In this document: in pieces, positions 24,151 to 37,420 of the stretch
How the letters are laid out: every line of letters begins with the position of its first letter
Numbering within the stretch: position 1 is the first letter of the stretch
Assembly (NCBI RefSeq): GCF_030035675.1
Contig: NC_084485.1
Coordinates: 90,974,838-91,038,837, forward strand
From: Rhineura floridana
Taxonomy: Eukaryota; Chordata; Lepidosauria; Squamata; Rhineuridae
Length of the DNA: 64,000 nt
Direction of reading: 5' to 3'
Position numbers and translations under genes: made by a program
The notes under the pieces: generated by a model
What the model saw: only the letters and a program-made list of their open reading frames with translations
What the model was told of the DNA's origin: nothing
Databases searched by the model: none

Positions 24151-24204
24151 AATTTTGGAGTCACTTTGGCCCCTGGGTCTGTTTCCTCTTTTATGCCAAG
24201 TCAG

Positions 24205-24345
24205 GACATTTGGTATCATCTAGCCCAGTACTGATGGACTAGCATTGGCTCTCCAGGATTCTAGGCAATAGTCTTTTCCAGATATTGAATTGTGGACCTT
24301 TGCGTGCAAAGCATGTGCCCTACCACTGAGCTGCAGCCCTGTTTA
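24205..24345 (-). mobile_element. tRNA-derived SINE
   Basis: On the minus strand the head reads AGGGCTGCAGCTCAGTGGTA, then GCACATGCTTTGCACGCAAA, with A-box and B-box-like elements of a tRNA. The body is CTGGGCTAGATGATACCAAA. It is too diverged and too long to be a tRNA gene. Relatives, more decayed, lie at 30390-30580 and 56165-56365. Confidence 0.75.
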
Positions 24346-24401
24346 AAAATGTAACTTTTAAAATTGTTCTTTTCAGTTCACTAATGAATGCACAGCATAC
24401 T

Positions 24402-24613
24402 AGGGCAGATCCACACCATGCATTTAAAGCACATTCAACATATATTTGAAGCACATGAATCACACCACAGAATCCTGGGAACTGTAGTTTGTTAAGGGTG
24501 GTGGGAACTATAACTGTGAGGGGGAAACTACACTTTCCAGGATTCTTTGGGGGAAGACATGCACTTTAAATGCAAGTTGGATGTGCTTTAAATGTATTAT
24601 ATGGATCTGCATT
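24402..24613. mobile_element. Foldback MITE
   Basis: Inverted ends of about 30 bp: GGGCAGATCCACACCATGCA with TTTAAAGCACAT on the left, and ATGTGCTTTAAATGTATTAT then ATGGATCTGC on the right. The centre contains AACTGTAGTTTG and the opposed AAACTACACTTTCCAGG. Confidence 0.75.
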
Positions 24614-25721
24614 ACTTCATGAACTTTGCCTACATATAAATTATTTTAATTACATTTTAAAATGGAAATAAGCTACAAAGTTTATTGGGTGACCATGGGC
24701 TATGCACCATCTCAGCCTAATCCGCTGCTTAGGGTGAAAACAACAGAGGTGGATCATGAGCACCCCAAGGAAGAAGGGCACACTAATAATAATTTGTAAA
24801 TAATAATTTGCAACCTTAGTGTGAAATCAGATACATATCAAGACATAATATGAAGAAATATTTATATAAGCATGTCAAAGATGTTTATTATTTACACAAC
24901 CTGTAAAGACACTTACAGTGCAATTATGTGCATGTTTACTTAGAAGCAAGTCCCAATGTATTCAATGGGACTTACTCAAAACAGAGAAGCATGGACAGGA
25001 CCGCAATTCAGTGATAAGGAAGTTCACTCACCCAATCCAAAATTCAGAATCATGCCACTTTAAGCTGTTCTGCAACTGTTTTATACTTGTTTTATGGTGA
25101 CTGGATTTTAAATAGCTCTATTTCTTGTTGTGAGCTACATTGGTTTCCAACCCTACTTCACAGGGTTGTTTCAAATATTCCATATACACACACACTGAAT
25201 GTGTACAAATACATATAACCCATATAATAGTTTATTGCCAGAACATTTTTTAAAAAAAAATAAGTATTGGTTTCCTGCCATCCTATGTGGGTTTAAGGTA
25301 TTGTCTGGAGGGTCAACAAATCTTGTCAATCACAACCTTGACTTTGCTTATTGGCTAAAAACCTGAAAGGGTTTTAGAGCAGCCGGTGTTAACAGAAGTT
25401 GTGGGGGAGGGATGGCTGACATTTTGGTTTATATCTTTTGAACAAGACCACCTAGAAACTTAATTTTTTTTAAAAAAATGAAAGCTAAGAGTCTGGAGAT
25501 TAAGCTGAGTCACCCAGAAACCTGGGGAGGACCTCCAAAAACCAGAGTCTTGGGGCAAAAACTGGACACATGGCAACCCTAATAGGAAGTGACTCTTGCA
25601 TTTTTGTTGAATCAGAATAAGAGCCCTCATTTATAAACATAATTGGAGTTAATAAATGAAAATCACAGGTATGTGGTTGGTAGGTGTGGTAGCATTGTGT
25701 GTGTTGATCTGTGGTCTAATG

Positions 25722-25873
25722 CAATAGTCTTCAGCCTTTTCAGACTCAGCTTTAACCAAACATGCATTTGGGGAGCCATTTCTTATTTTTTTTGCCATAT
25801 ATTTGTATGGTGGTGGTACTGCTGATGCGACCCACTTTGGATCAGGCCACAACCTGCCAGTTGAAGAGCAATG
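25722..25873. mobile_element. Short hAT-like element (152 bp)
   Basis: Ends CAATAGTCTTCAGCC and the complement of CATTGCTCTTCAAC. The flanks GTCTAATG (25714-25721) and GTCTGACG (25874-25881) match at 6 of 8 bases. The decayed duplication points to an old insertion. Confidence 0.7.
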
Positions 25874-26989
25874 GTCTGACGTATGAATGATTCTGCAGTG
25901 CTGTGGAAACGGAGTTTTATCATTTTTTGATTCCCGTCTGCTTTCATGAATCTAAGTGAAATGATAAATCATTCTGCAGGGCTGCATTGGGTAGCTGAAT
26001 TCTGAGTTACCTGCATTTTTCCAACTGATCTATGAGAAGAATTATACAATATCCCGAGGATCTAACCAGGAACACACAGCATTACCTGGCTGGACCAGCA
26101 TGAACAATAAGCTTCAGTTGTTTTACGTTTCCTTTAGATATAACTGCAGTCAGTGCTTTGGCAAAGATGTTTTCGTAGTGCAGCATGACTGGGAATCAGA
26201 AGATTTGGGTTGTGATATTTAGCACTGCAGTCGCTTTCCTATGTGCATCATGCCTTATGGTTTTGATAATAAAAAATTATTGTTTTGTTACACCATCATG
26301 CTCCAAAAACCAATCTCAACGGTTTCATTTCACTGGTACTTTTATTAGAATACTGTGTCTGCTTAAGTGTATTTAAATGCATTGTTGAGGTAGTCAAGCA
26401 TGTAGAATTTGAATTCTGTCAACTATAGCCGCATTTATATTATTTTTCAGGATGTTATGACAGTTTCTTCATTCTTTTGTCACGGATAATACACCTAGAA
26501 AGATACCATCTAGTAATAAAATAGTCTCATGATAAGTTTTTGTTCACTTCTTAAAATAACAGTAGCAACCATAATTTGATCTCTGCTGTGTTAAGACACT
26601 TTAGAAATGTAGGCATTTTAATATAAAAAGCACGTTCTTTATCCAGTCTACAGCAATCTAAAAACCCAGCATGCCTGATATGAAAGAAAAGTTGTGCTTA
26701 TATGAACTTTTCTCAAATTTGTCTATATAACATTTTTTTGTATTTGTAAAAAATGGCTTATATTTCTTGCTAGCTGGCAATTAAGACTTAACTTTCTGAA
26801 TTCAAAACTGTCTGGTTTTAAACTAGTGTCAGATCACAAGCAGCCATTCTTCTACCCCTTCAAAAACACCAGCAGTACTTGTGTTTGGTCAAAGCCTACA
26901 GTTTGGAGTGAATTCTGTATTTATTTATAACCTGTATAGTGAAGCTAAAGATCAGTCCTTATCCAGCCAATTCATAGTACATTGCTTAT

Positions 26990-27900
26990 ACGCTAAATAA
27001 ATGGATGTAGGCCAATAAACTGAAACTGAATCCTGAAAAGACAGAGGTGTTATGAATTCTAGGTTCTTGAACACAGGACATGGGAAGATGGCCTGTTCTG
27101 GATGGGGTTGCAGTCCCCTGGAAGCAGCAAGTTTGTAGCGTGGGGGGTACTCCTGGATCCAACATTGTCACTTGAGGCCCAGGTGACCTCAGTGGCAAAC
27201 AGTGCCTATTTCCAGTTCTGGCTGATTCACCAGCTACGGCTCCTTTTGGACACAGATAACTTGGCCACAGTACTCCATGCTCTGGTAACTTCCAGACTGG
27301 ATAATTTCAATGTGCTGTATGTGGGGCTGCCTGGAAGACAAAAACTTTTAACTGGTCCAAAATGCAGTGGCCAGATTGTTGGCATTGGTTGCTTTTAGAA
27401 CTTGTATAACCCCTGTTCTAAAACAGATGCATTAGTTGCCAGTTCATTTCCAGGCCCAATTTAAGGTGCTTATGCTAGTATTTAAAGCCCTGAACGACTT
27501 AGGTCCCAAATATCTAAGAGACCTCCTTCTTCCCTACAGACTCTCTTGGATGGTAAGATCAGCAAAGGGGGCCTTCTTGGTAGTTCCACCATCCTCAGAA
27601 GTTTGGGGAATGGTTCTTCAGGAGAGGGCATTCTCTGTGACAGACCCTAAGTTGTGGAATTCCCTCCCCACAAAGGTCCATCTGGCACCTTCTCTGTACA
27701 GTTTTTGGCAAATGCTAAATACACTCCTCTTTACCCTGGCCTTTGACACAGATACCTATGTTTTCAGTACCCACACTATTCCTGTGATTGTAATTTTTTT
27801 AATTGTTTTTAATATTGAAGTTTAAACTGCTACAACCCACCCTGGGACCTGCTGATAAAGAGCAGGTGGTGATGATGATGATGATAATAATAATAATAAA
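26990..27900 (+). mobile_element. L2/CR1-type LINE, 5'-truncated C-terminal end
   Basis: Translates in pieces to KLKLNPEKTEV, LDPTLSLEAQVTSVANSAYF, LVTSRLDNFNVLYVGLP, FKVLMLVFKALNDLGPKYL and KLWNSLPTKVHLAPSL, the ordered C-terminal landmarks of L2/CR1 ORF2. It ends in a TAATAATAATAATAAA tail at about 27885-27900. Several frameshifts and stops break it. It is a 5'-truncated copy, as is usual for LINEs. Confidence 0.9.
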
Positions 27901-29334
27901 CAAGGATACTCAACCCTTTGCATACAGCATACTGCTTTCCCCCCTAAGTGCTCAAAACAATTGCCATACAGTACCCTAATATTACTTACAACAGCATTGT
28001 AAGGAAGGCTGGAACTATTATTGCTATATTACAAATTGGGTGATATTATAGATGGGCCTTGCCTAATACCTCTGAGAACTCAGAAGTTGAAGACAATCTG
28101 ATGTTAGAGCCAGGAATTTCACAGTTCATGTTCTTAACTATATTACACTTGTTTCCTGGCAGCTAACAAAATGTTTCCTTGAACATGGATGATCTCTGTA
28201 TATTTAAAAGCTTTTAAAATAAATAGCAGCACATCATTTCTCGAAGCTTAAAAAAAAACTTATATTATCAAACCCCTGAGTGAACATCTATTTCTCTTAG
28301 TGCAAATATGTATCCTGAATGAGATCACTCTTGGATTTGATCCCTGGGAACTGAAAATGCACTGTCACTGTTTGCAGGGACAAGCTTTTGGTTATCACAA
28401 AAAGGAATATAGTGCATCACTTCTGTATTAGATACATCTGTGTAAACACATTTCAGTCAACAAAGGAAGTACAAATAGTTTGGGTTTTTTTACAATAAAC
28501 AGGTGGACAACTACCAGAAACCATTTGCTTTTGCTGTCCAGCTCTTTATTGTTTTAAAAACCTATTTATTGTAAGTTATGTTGCGTAATTGGAGTGCCCA
28601 CTTCCCTCATCTATGTATTAAGGATATTATTGCAAGTTGAGATAAATATATGTAAGTCTTTATGATCCAACGTTTCATACTTTTGTACTAGGGGAAAAGA
28701 GGATAGGGCTCCTGCATCTTTGTTATGTAAAAAAGGGAATTTCATTAGGTGTAGCTTGCGTGACCACTTTTAAAGGTACAAAAACTCTGCCCTCTTTTGC
28801 ATCTGCTGACTCTGCTTTGGTTCCTTATTAACAAAATTCTTCTTTGATTTCATGAAGCCCACTCAGCGATAGCAAACAAGACACCATCCATTCTGTGAGG
28901 ATCAATGGCCAGACAAGACAAAATGGATGAAGTTGGTTGCATGCTGGGGCTACACAGAACAGATCCCATTTACCCCAAAACATTAATTGATTGCATTGAA
29001 TTCATTCCAGCCCACTAAAAATGGAGTAAAACAGATGGCAAATGCAAAAACACTTAAGAGCCAAACTTTATGTGACATTGTATGCATCTTTGCATCTAGC
29101 CTGCATGTTCTTTTAAAAAATGCAGAGTACATCAACTGTGGAGTCTAATTAATGAGATGGGGAAATGTAAGCTTTTCCTCCTCTATGGCAGCCCAGAGGA
29201 AAATTTCTTGATTTCTCCCAAAGCATCCCTGAAGCAAGTACCTTCAGAAGAGCGGTCTTCCTCAGGACTACAAGAAAGGATTAAATTCTCCCTCCACACA
29301 TGTTCAGATCCCATTATCCTTCAGCCCCATCGAG

Positions 29335-29466
29335 CATTGTTCTTCAACCTTGGGTCCCCAGATGTTACTGGATTACAACTCCCACCATCCTTGACCATTG
29401 GTTAAGATGGCTGAGGTGATAGGAATTGTAGTCCAGAAACACCTAGGGACCCAAAGTTGAACACTG
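29335..29466. mobile_element. Short hAT-type MITE (132 bp)
   Basis: Ends CATTGTTCTTCAACCTTGGG and CCCAAAGTTGAACACTG. The flanks CCATCGAG (29327-29334) and CCATAGAG (29467-29474) match at 7 of 8. The body has the foldback core GATTACAACTCCCACCAT and GGAATTGTAGTCCAG. Relatives lie at 31365-31720, 34933-35057 and 54592-54713. Confidence 0.85.
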
Positions 29467-30389
29467 CCATAGAGGATGCAATTTGCATGGGGGAACACCC
29501 CCCCCAAATAGATGCAAAACATCACATGTAGTTTCATTCAAAGGTAATGGATGTTGCAATAAGCTGTAAAGTGGACTTCATTGAAATGTGTGGAGGAAAA
29601 CTGAACTGTTATGCTATGGGCGACATGTTTTGAAAAAAGAGAAAATGGTCCAATTTGGATATAATGCTAAAGCGGAAGAGAGAACCTTTTTCGGGTCAAG
29701 GCCATATTCTAACTTTCCTGGGGCTCATGCCAGTGACTAAAGTTTGGTTAAGCATCATGTGCATGAGCTGGCATGAGCCTCCGGCTTGCATGTTTCCCCT
29801 TGACTCCTCCTCCCTTGGTGGTGCAGCCTCTGGTAGGGCTGCAAGAAGATCAAAAGCATCTGCTCTTGGTTTTAAAATAACCAGAATTCTGAATTTAACT
29901 CAGGAAACTCAGTTAATTTTAAAAATTGGGATAATAAACCGTTCTGTTTAACTAGAGTTCCCCTAAATATGGGCATAACAAGGAACACTGGTTAGTTTAA
30001 AAGTAGAAATGACAGCTTCTGATCTCTTCCATGTGGCCATGGTAAAAGAGAGAGAGGCAGAGGAGGAAGCGTGCAAGCCTAAGGCTCATTCCAGTTTGTG
30101 CATGTAGTGCTGCATCTAAAAAAGTCTGACAGGATACCTGACCAGTTTAAGCAGCAAAGGACTTGGAAATCTGGGCCTAAATGCAAACATCTGAGTAATT
30201 CCCATCTTCATCTTGATCAGGAGTTGAGTGATCTAATTTTAAACAAGAAACAGCAAAATAACCCATAGGCTCACATGTCAGACGGCAACTCTTACAGTGG
30301 GAAGATTAGACTGTGGTTAATCCCAAGAAATGATGGAAGTACTTGAACTGGTTTGATGCTGAGGGGATGCTTAGGGCATGAAAACTGCC

Positions 30390-30580
30390 TTATATCAAGT
30401 AAGAATATTTATCCAGTGAATCATCATTGTCTACCCTGACTGGCTGCAGTTGTTGAGGGTCCCAGGGAGGGGTCCCTCTTGTCATTTCCTACCTGAACAT
30501 TTCAGCTGGATGTGACAGAGGCTGAACCTGGTACCTTGCAAGTTTTGTGCTGTGTCATTTGAGCTAAGGTCCCTCCCTAA
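30390..30580 (-). mobile_element. SINE remnant
   Basis: Contains CCCTGACTGGCTGCAG and, near its right end, a decayed tRNA-like head on the minus strand. Same family as 24205-24345. Confidence 0.55.
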
Positions 30581-31364
30581 ATGTGGGCCCTCAATCATGA
30601 CTCCCTGTTTATGCAAATAGACATTAATCTCCCAGAAATGCCCATCTGCTAGCTAAGGTTAAGTGAGTATATGGCCAACCAGCATGGAGATATGCAATCT
30701 GTAAATATCAAATATTTGTGTGGATCAAGTACAGCAATGGTATATGTGCTAATCCAACAAAAATAATTCTCATGTTAAATTTGTAGGGAATACAAATGAT
30801 AAGATTTCTAAACTACCATCTGTTAGGGGACACACAGAGATATTATGAGCTGTTTCCTCTGCTGTATTCTCCAAGAATTCCTGTCTGCAACACGGATTGA
30901 TCTTGAGCTGCTGTGATGTAAGAGATGGGTTTGTTCATTTCATCCATTTCTTACCTTAAATTTGTGCTGCTATATATATTGTGCATCTCCAGATCCATCC
31001 AAATAAGCTGAAATAAATTCTACTGGTTGTTGAGTTTGTAGAAACAATAAAAGTGGTGAGACCACTTAGAGAACAGAAAAATACAATATATATTAAACCA
31101 CAGTGAAAAAGCAGAAGCATGCTTTTAAGGAGGGGGAAGGGAATCACCCCCTAAAAAAACAAGCCCCACCAAAACTGCACAAATTTGAGTCAAAATAAGC
31201 TTTAAAAATCTCTTGCTTCTGTATTGCTGAGCCCCCTCCCATTACTGGGTGGGACAGTGATTTTAACCCAGCAACATTTTAACCCCTGTTTATGACCAAG
31301 CATAAATCTTAAATCTTTTTAAAGGCAAGATGTGCCTCATTCACTTCTAGAGTCTCTAGATTAG

Positions 31365-31720
31365 GGGTATATAACAAGTGACCCTCCAGATGTTGTTGGA
31401 CTGCGTCTGTTAGAATTGCTTAATATATTTTTAATAATGTTTTTAACCCTTTTTTAAAGTTACTTTTTAAAAATGTTTTTAACACTGTTTTGTTTTAATG
31501 TATTTTAAGATCTGTTTTTATGATGTTTGAAAGTGTTTTTAACGCTTTGTTTGCCGCCCTGGGCTCCTGCTGGGAGGAAGGGCGGGATACAAATTAAATA
31601 ATAAAATAAATAATAAATAAAATAAACTCCCATCAGCCCCAGCCAGTAGTCAGGAATGATGGAAACTGTAGTCCAACAACATATGGAGAGCCACAGGTTA
31701 GCAATCCCTGCCCTAGACTA
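31365..31720. mobile_element. Foldback MITE split by an L2/CR1 tail
   Basis: The left half (CCTCCAGATGTTGTTGGACT) and right half (ACTCCCATCAGCCCCAGCC to CCAACAACATATGGAGAG) of one MITE are separated by about 220 bp (31405-31625). That insert is the 3' UTR of an L2/CR1 LINE on the plus strand (GCCGCCCTGGGCTCCTGCTG, then AATAAATAATAAATAAAATA). The LINE tail is younger than the MITE. Confidence 0.8.
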
Positions 31721-32534
31721 TGTTTATTTGGAAGATAGATTTTATGGCCGGTAGACGAGAGGAATTTTTTGTGTGTGTAACAGAGGTTTCAGATACAGTT
31801 CTGTAAAACTGAAAGCTGATGATTAAATCTAACTGTCAAGGAAGTAATGTCCCTCTGATATACTGCATACAGAGTAATTGCAACAGTTCCTGTGTTGCAG
31901 AGAATCTTCCCTGCTTGTTATCGGAGGCATACTTTTACAGTATAGTAGTATCCATCAAAACATTGGAATAGTTTGGGTGCCATTCTACTTAATTTAGGAA
32001 GCTGTTTGTGTGAAGCAATTTTTTACATAGTTTGGCCCATTTTAACAATGTCAGAATAACCCCAATTCTTCACATAAGTAGCTTTCCATGTGCAATGATC
32101 TTCTGGCGTCATTTCCCATAGTTACCACTCTGCAAGGTTGTAACACATGAATCAGGCCTGAGGCTGTGTCTCACTGTTTGATTTGGCTTGTTCTCTTGTG
32201 TCTGAAGTAACAGAGGCATTGACTGAGGGAAGACGGAGAAAAAAGCAAGCAGGCAGCAATAGTAAATAAAGTATTAAGGCAGGAAATACTTTTTTCCTCT
32301 ATTGGGTAAAATGTTGCCACCCTCTAAGGTGCCACTGTATGCCGTTGGCTTCATGCTAAAGCAGGCCCTGCTAGCCAATGTTTAATTTGGCTTCTCTGCA
32401 GAATATTTTGTATTGCCCAGGTAAGGCTGTTGTAACAAGAGTGGTTTCCTCAGACCACAAAGCAATCTCTATAAATCTGCAATTTATATGCAAACCAGGT
32501 GGAAACATGAAGATTCCTCCGTAAGAAAGGCTAC

Positions 32535-32588
32535 TGGGATGTGTTTGTGTGTGTGTGTGAGAGAGAGAGAGACAGAGACAGAGAGTAT
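32535..32588. repeat. GT/GA microsatellite
   Basis: TGTGTGTGTGTGTG passes directly into GAGAGAGAGAGAGACAGAGA. Confidence 0.85.
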
Positions 32589-34932
32589 TACATCACATCA
32601 ACTTCATTCATTCCCTCCTTTGAAATGAATTATTTTTGAGCTTCCTGAAGGCAAGTGCTTTCACTTTGTTGGAACAGACCAGGCTATGCAACCTTTCTGC
32701 TTTTTTCAACATGCAAATTTGCAGTACTTAGAATTATCAACATTTTCTCTACAGTGAAACTCATAACCTCATGCATTAATAGAAGATGTTGATAATTATG
32801 AATTCTGTATAAGGCCCTTCTGTTCGTCTACATCAAAACAAAACAATTTTCTGAGGATGTATTCAGACCAGCACTTCTGCTTATGCAATTGCTTCTGATA
32901 CACCACACCACATCCTGTGAACCCATCATGGTTTGCACTCCATTTCCTGACTTTTTTTTTATTCTCACAAAAGCTTGTAGCTCATTAAATAGGTACAAGC
33001 TGGGATTGTCCATGTGGAGCATCTCGTAGATTTGGATCAAACTATGCTGCTGCATGTGCTTTCCAATGAGGCCTAATATGGGACTTTTGCCATATAAAAT
33101 AAAACTTATCACACCTGGGAGGGACAGGACCCAAGTGAAGAGCAGCACTGATCAGCAACCAAGGGTGAAAACTCATCTGGCTCAAATACACCCTAGGACA
33201 TTATCCTGGAATGAGGGGGGCATGCTGTGCAATAATTGAAGTGTAAAAATCAGTAGCGTGTAACAAGGAGCTCTTTACATCATTAAAATTATTATTTTTC
33301 CTCTTGACTTCCTATTTGCCAGGTTCCAGCATTTTCATTGCGTGTATGGGATAATCAAGATTCCAGCCCCATTGTTTTGCCACACTGGGGCAATTTATAT
33401 TGAAATACAGGAATTTAATGAAGTTTACCATAGACAGTAGACTTTATTATTTTCACACAAGATTGAGTTTAGTCATGGAAAGAATCACAGCCATGTTTTA
33501 TTCCTCTATTATAAATATGCAGTGTATTCCTATGCATGTTCACTTGGAGGCAAGTCCCATTGTATCTAATGTGCCCCCTTTATATCCTCAGCAGAGTTCT
33601 CTATTGCTGTAACAGGGAGGTCTCCAACTGGAACACCCCCCCAACCGTGGAGACCCAGGGCCACAGTATCCAATGACAATCCATCCACCCTTACTGGGAG
33701 CTTTAGAATTAGAATTTAGATACATATAGTGAGTCATTGGGGAACAATAAGGTGGAACAATTTAATGTGGATTCCCCTGAAACATCTAATTAAATGACAT
33801 TGTGCATGCTGTTGCACATTTATTATGATAAAATGGGTAGAGCTATTATTGGGCACACTAGTTTATATTTGGCTGTGCCTCAAACATGTTTTACTTCTCA
33901 CCACAATATCCTGTACATCTATCAGATTACTAGGAAATTAGTTCTCAGGTTTAAAAAAGTTTCTAACCCTCCTGTTTGCTGCAATTCCAATGGGACTAGA
34001 ACCAGCTTTTATTGATCTAAGTTTGTATTTATAGCTCTCTGTGTACTCCAGTAGAAGGGCCTAGTGGGGGGGGTCCTTTAAAAAGAAAATCAGATATATA
34101 CATTAAAATCCAGAGGAGTTCCCCAAATTTATTTTGTATGTGGAGTTGGTTGCTACTGCTCGTGTATCAGATGTACCACTCACTCTTCACATAGAATATT
34201 GTATACATTTTTCCAGATGAGACAGGCAACTATCCACATAGAAATTTCTGTGCAGCTTGATATTTTAGTACATGACCTTGCATGAATCCAGTAGGAGACT
34301 ACCTCTTGCACATCTCTTTGCTTTGTGGGGTACAGAAGATAGGGATGCATGATCTGGCCTGGCCAATAGTGGCACCTGTAACTCTCTCACAGAGAGTTAA
34401 GGTTAAGAGTTCAAAACAGAGCACTGAAGGAGTAAGTGAAGTTGTTATGTCTGCTTCATGGGGGAAATATGTTGGAGGCTCATCTCTTGTGTACCTCAGC
34501 CTTCTGAGGTCACTCAGATGGCAACCAGATGGGGGCCTTTGTTTGATGGTACCTAAATTATGGACCTTCCTAAACATATTTGCCAGGTGCCAATATCGTT
34601 ATTTTTAAATGCCAGGTAGTCTGTCCTGTTTTCTAATGGTTTATCTTCTTGATTTTCTGGGTGGTTTATTATTATTTGAAGATAATGTTTTTATTGTATT
34701 ACTCTTATAAGAAATCTGTAGACCAGGGTGGGGAACCTGAGACTTGTGGGTCATTTGTAGCTTTCTAGGCTGCTCAAGGTGGTTCTTGAGATTCTTCTTT
34801 GGTACTGCCCTCTCCACACTTGTGATCAGTGCCTGTAATGATGCCTTTTGCTTTCCTAAATGGAGGATGGAAAAGTGTGTGTCTCTGTAGAAACCTTGAG
34901 TTGGTATCTGATTAAGTCATACTCAGAATAGA

Positions 34933-35057
34933 CCAGCCTTTTCCAACATGCTGCGCTGCAGATGTTTTGCACTACAACTCCCATTAGACCCATGCAGCAT
35001 GGCTAATGGGATTCAAGAGTCCAGCAACATCTATAGGGCACCAGGTGGGGGAAGGCT
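34933..35057. mobile_element. Foldback MITE
   Basis: Ends CCAGCCTTTTCCAAC and GTGGGGGAAGGCT, core CACTACAACTCCCATTAG with the opposed CTAATGGGATTCAAGAGTCC. Flanks AATAGA and AATAGAT suggest a target duplication. Same family as 29335-29466. Confidence 0.7.
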
Positions 35058-35364
35058 AAAATAGATCTACTAAAATTAATGGACTGAAGTTAATCATGAC
35101 TAACCTAAGCCCATTGATATTAGTGCGTCTACTTGAAGTCTAACTTTTGCTTGGCTAGAATGTAGCCTACCATGTAAAGGTAAGAGTTGTATCCGTTACT
35201 CCACTGATTTTTGCCTCTAGCTTCATGCACCAAGGGATGTGCCCTGGGACTAAAAAAAGGTTCCCCGATCTCTGCTTTTACAAAAGATAGCATAACAAAT
35301 TCCATAAACAAAACAATGTTTAACTAGTTCATTACACAGTCCAATTAAAGGTATCTCCTAATGT

Positions 35365-35430
35365 AAGAACATAAGAAGAGCCTGGCTGGATCATACCAAA
35401 GGCCATCTAGTCCAACATTCTGTTTCCACC
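35365..35430 (+). repeat. Interspersed repeat fragment (AAGAACATAAGAAGAGCC type)
   Basis: A 65 bp piece of a widespread reptile repeat (GCCTGGCTGGATCATACCAA, then CATCTAGTCCAACATTCTG), directly next to the BovB 3' end. A second copy lies at 41895-42000. Confidence 0.6.
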
Positions 35431-35998
35431 ATGTTGTTGCTGGTATGTGTCTTCCATTACGAGTTATGGCGACCCTATGAATCAGCGACCTCCAACAGCA
35501 TCTATAAACCATCCTGTTCAGATCTTGTAAGTTCAGGTCTGTGGCATCTCTTCTTTGGCCTTCTTTTTCTACTCCCTTCCGTTTTTCCCAGCATTATAGT
35601 CTTTTCTAGTGAATCATGTCTTCTCCTCATGTGTCCAAACGTCAGTTTCATCATTTTAGCTTCTAGTAATAGTTCTGGTTTAATTTGTTCTAACATCCAA
35701 TTATTTGTCTTTTTTGTGGTCCATGGTATCAGCAAAGCTCTCCAACACCACATTTCAAATGAGTTGATTTTTCTCTTACCCACTTTTTTCACTGTCTAGT
35801 TTCCACATCCATACATAGAGATTAGGAATACCATGGTCTGAATGATCCTGACTTTAGTGTTCAGCGATACATCTTTGCATTTGAGGACCTTTTCTAGTTC
35901 TCTCATAGCTGCCCTCCCCAGTCCTAGCCTTCTTGTGATTTCTTTATTGTCTCCATTTTGGTTAATGACTGTGCCGAGGTATTGATAATCCTTGACAA

Positions 35999-37420
35999 GT
36001 TCAATGTCCTCATTGTCAACTTTAAAGTTACATCAATCTTCTGTTGTCATTACTTTATAGTCTTTTTGACGTTCAGCTGTAGTCCTGCTTTTGTGCTTTC
36101 CTCTTTAACTTTCATCAGCATTCATTTCAAATCATTACTGGTTTCTGCTAGTAGTATGGTATCGTCTGCATATCTTAAATTATTGATATTTCTCCCTCCA
36201 GTTTTCACACCTCCTTCAGCTTGGTCCAATCCCGCTTTCCGTATGATATGTTCTGCATATAGATTAAACAAATAAGTGATAAAATACACCCGCCTCACAC
36301 CCATTCTGATTGGGAACCAATCGGTTTCTCCATATTCTGTCCATACAGTAGCCTCTTGTGCAGAGTATAGGTTGTGCATCAGGACAATCAGATGCTGTGG
36401 CACCCCCATTTCTTTTAAAGCATTCCATGGTTTTTCATGACCTACACAGTCAAAGGCTTTGCTGTAATCTATAAAGCACAGGGTGATTTTCTTCTGAAGT
36501 TCCTTGCTCTGTTCCATTATCCAATGTATGTTTGCGATATGATCTCTGGTACCTCTTCCCTTTCTAAATCCAGCTTGGACGTCTGGCATTTCTCGCTCCA
36601 TATATGGTAGGAGCCTTTGCTGTAGAATCTTGAGCATTACTTTACTTGCATGGGATATTAAGGCAATAGTTCAATAATTACTGCATTCCCTGGGATCCCC
36701 TTTCTTTGGAATTGGGATATATATTGAACGCTTCCAGTCTGTGGACCATTGTTTAGTTCAATGTCCTAATTGTCAACATTAAAGTTACATAAACTTTCTG
36801 TTGTCATTGCTTTAGTTTTGACATTCAGCTATGGTCCTGCTTTTGTGCTTTCCTCTTTAACTTTGATGAGCATTTGTTTCAAATCATTACTGGTTTCTGC
36901 TAGTAATATGGTATCGTCTGCGTATCTTAAATTATTGATATTTCTCCCTCCAATTTTCACACCTCCATCTTGGTCCAGTCCCACTTTCTGAGTGATAAAA
37001 TACACCCGTCTCACACCCTTTCCAATTGGGAACCAACCAGTTTCTCCATATTCTGTCCTTACAGTAGTCTCTTGTCCAGAGTATAGGTTGCACATCAGGA
37101 CAATCAGATGCTGTGGCACCCCATTTCTTTTAAAGCATTCCATAGTTTTTCATGATCTACACAGTCAAAGGCTTTGCTGTAATCTATAAAGCACAGGGTG
37201 ATGTATGTTTGCGATATGATCTCTGGTACCTCTTCCTTTTCTAAATCCAGCTTGGACATCTGACATTTCTCGCTCCACACATGGCAAGAGAATCTTGAGC
37301 ATTATTGTATTTGCCTGGGATATTAAGGCAATAGCTCAATAATTACTGCATTCCCTGGGATCCGCTTTCTTTGGAATTGGGATATATATTGAACGCTTCT
37401 AGTCTGTGGGCCATTGTTTT
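35999..37420 (-). repeat. Tandem duplication inside BovB copy A
   Basis: The RT core occurs twice: 35999-36755 and 36756 to about 37420. The YADD codons lie at 36161-36172 and 36913-36924 (reverse strand), and both copies start with GTTCAATGTCCT. The second copy is about 90 bp shorter through internal losses, so the copies have diverged since duplication, or come from two BovB insertions joined here. Confidence 0.85.

Larger units (their letters stand above)
22668..25581. mobile_element. hAT-like element with nested repeats (2914 bp)
   Basis: Ends TAGGGTTGCCAGG and TGGCAACCCTA are inverted repeats, with identical 8 bp duplications ATAGGAAG at 22660-22667 and 25582-25589. Near the left end a short direct repeat (CCCTAGTGATGTCAT and variants) recurs three times between 22720 and 22790. 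Inside lie an L2/CR1 fragment, a SINE, a foldback MITE and a TTTACT-core repeat. No transposase is seen. Confidence 0.92.

Noticed and set aside
24205-24345. Possible tRNA gene on the minus strand
   Set aside because: The head has tRNA-like A and B boxes but the acceptor arms do not pair, and a SINE body follows.
34282-34608. 108-codon frame resembling a LINE C-terminal tail (RSLRWQPDGGLCLMVPKLWT)
   Set aside because: Some resemblance to transposon-derived sequence, but the match is too weak to assign a family or boundaries.
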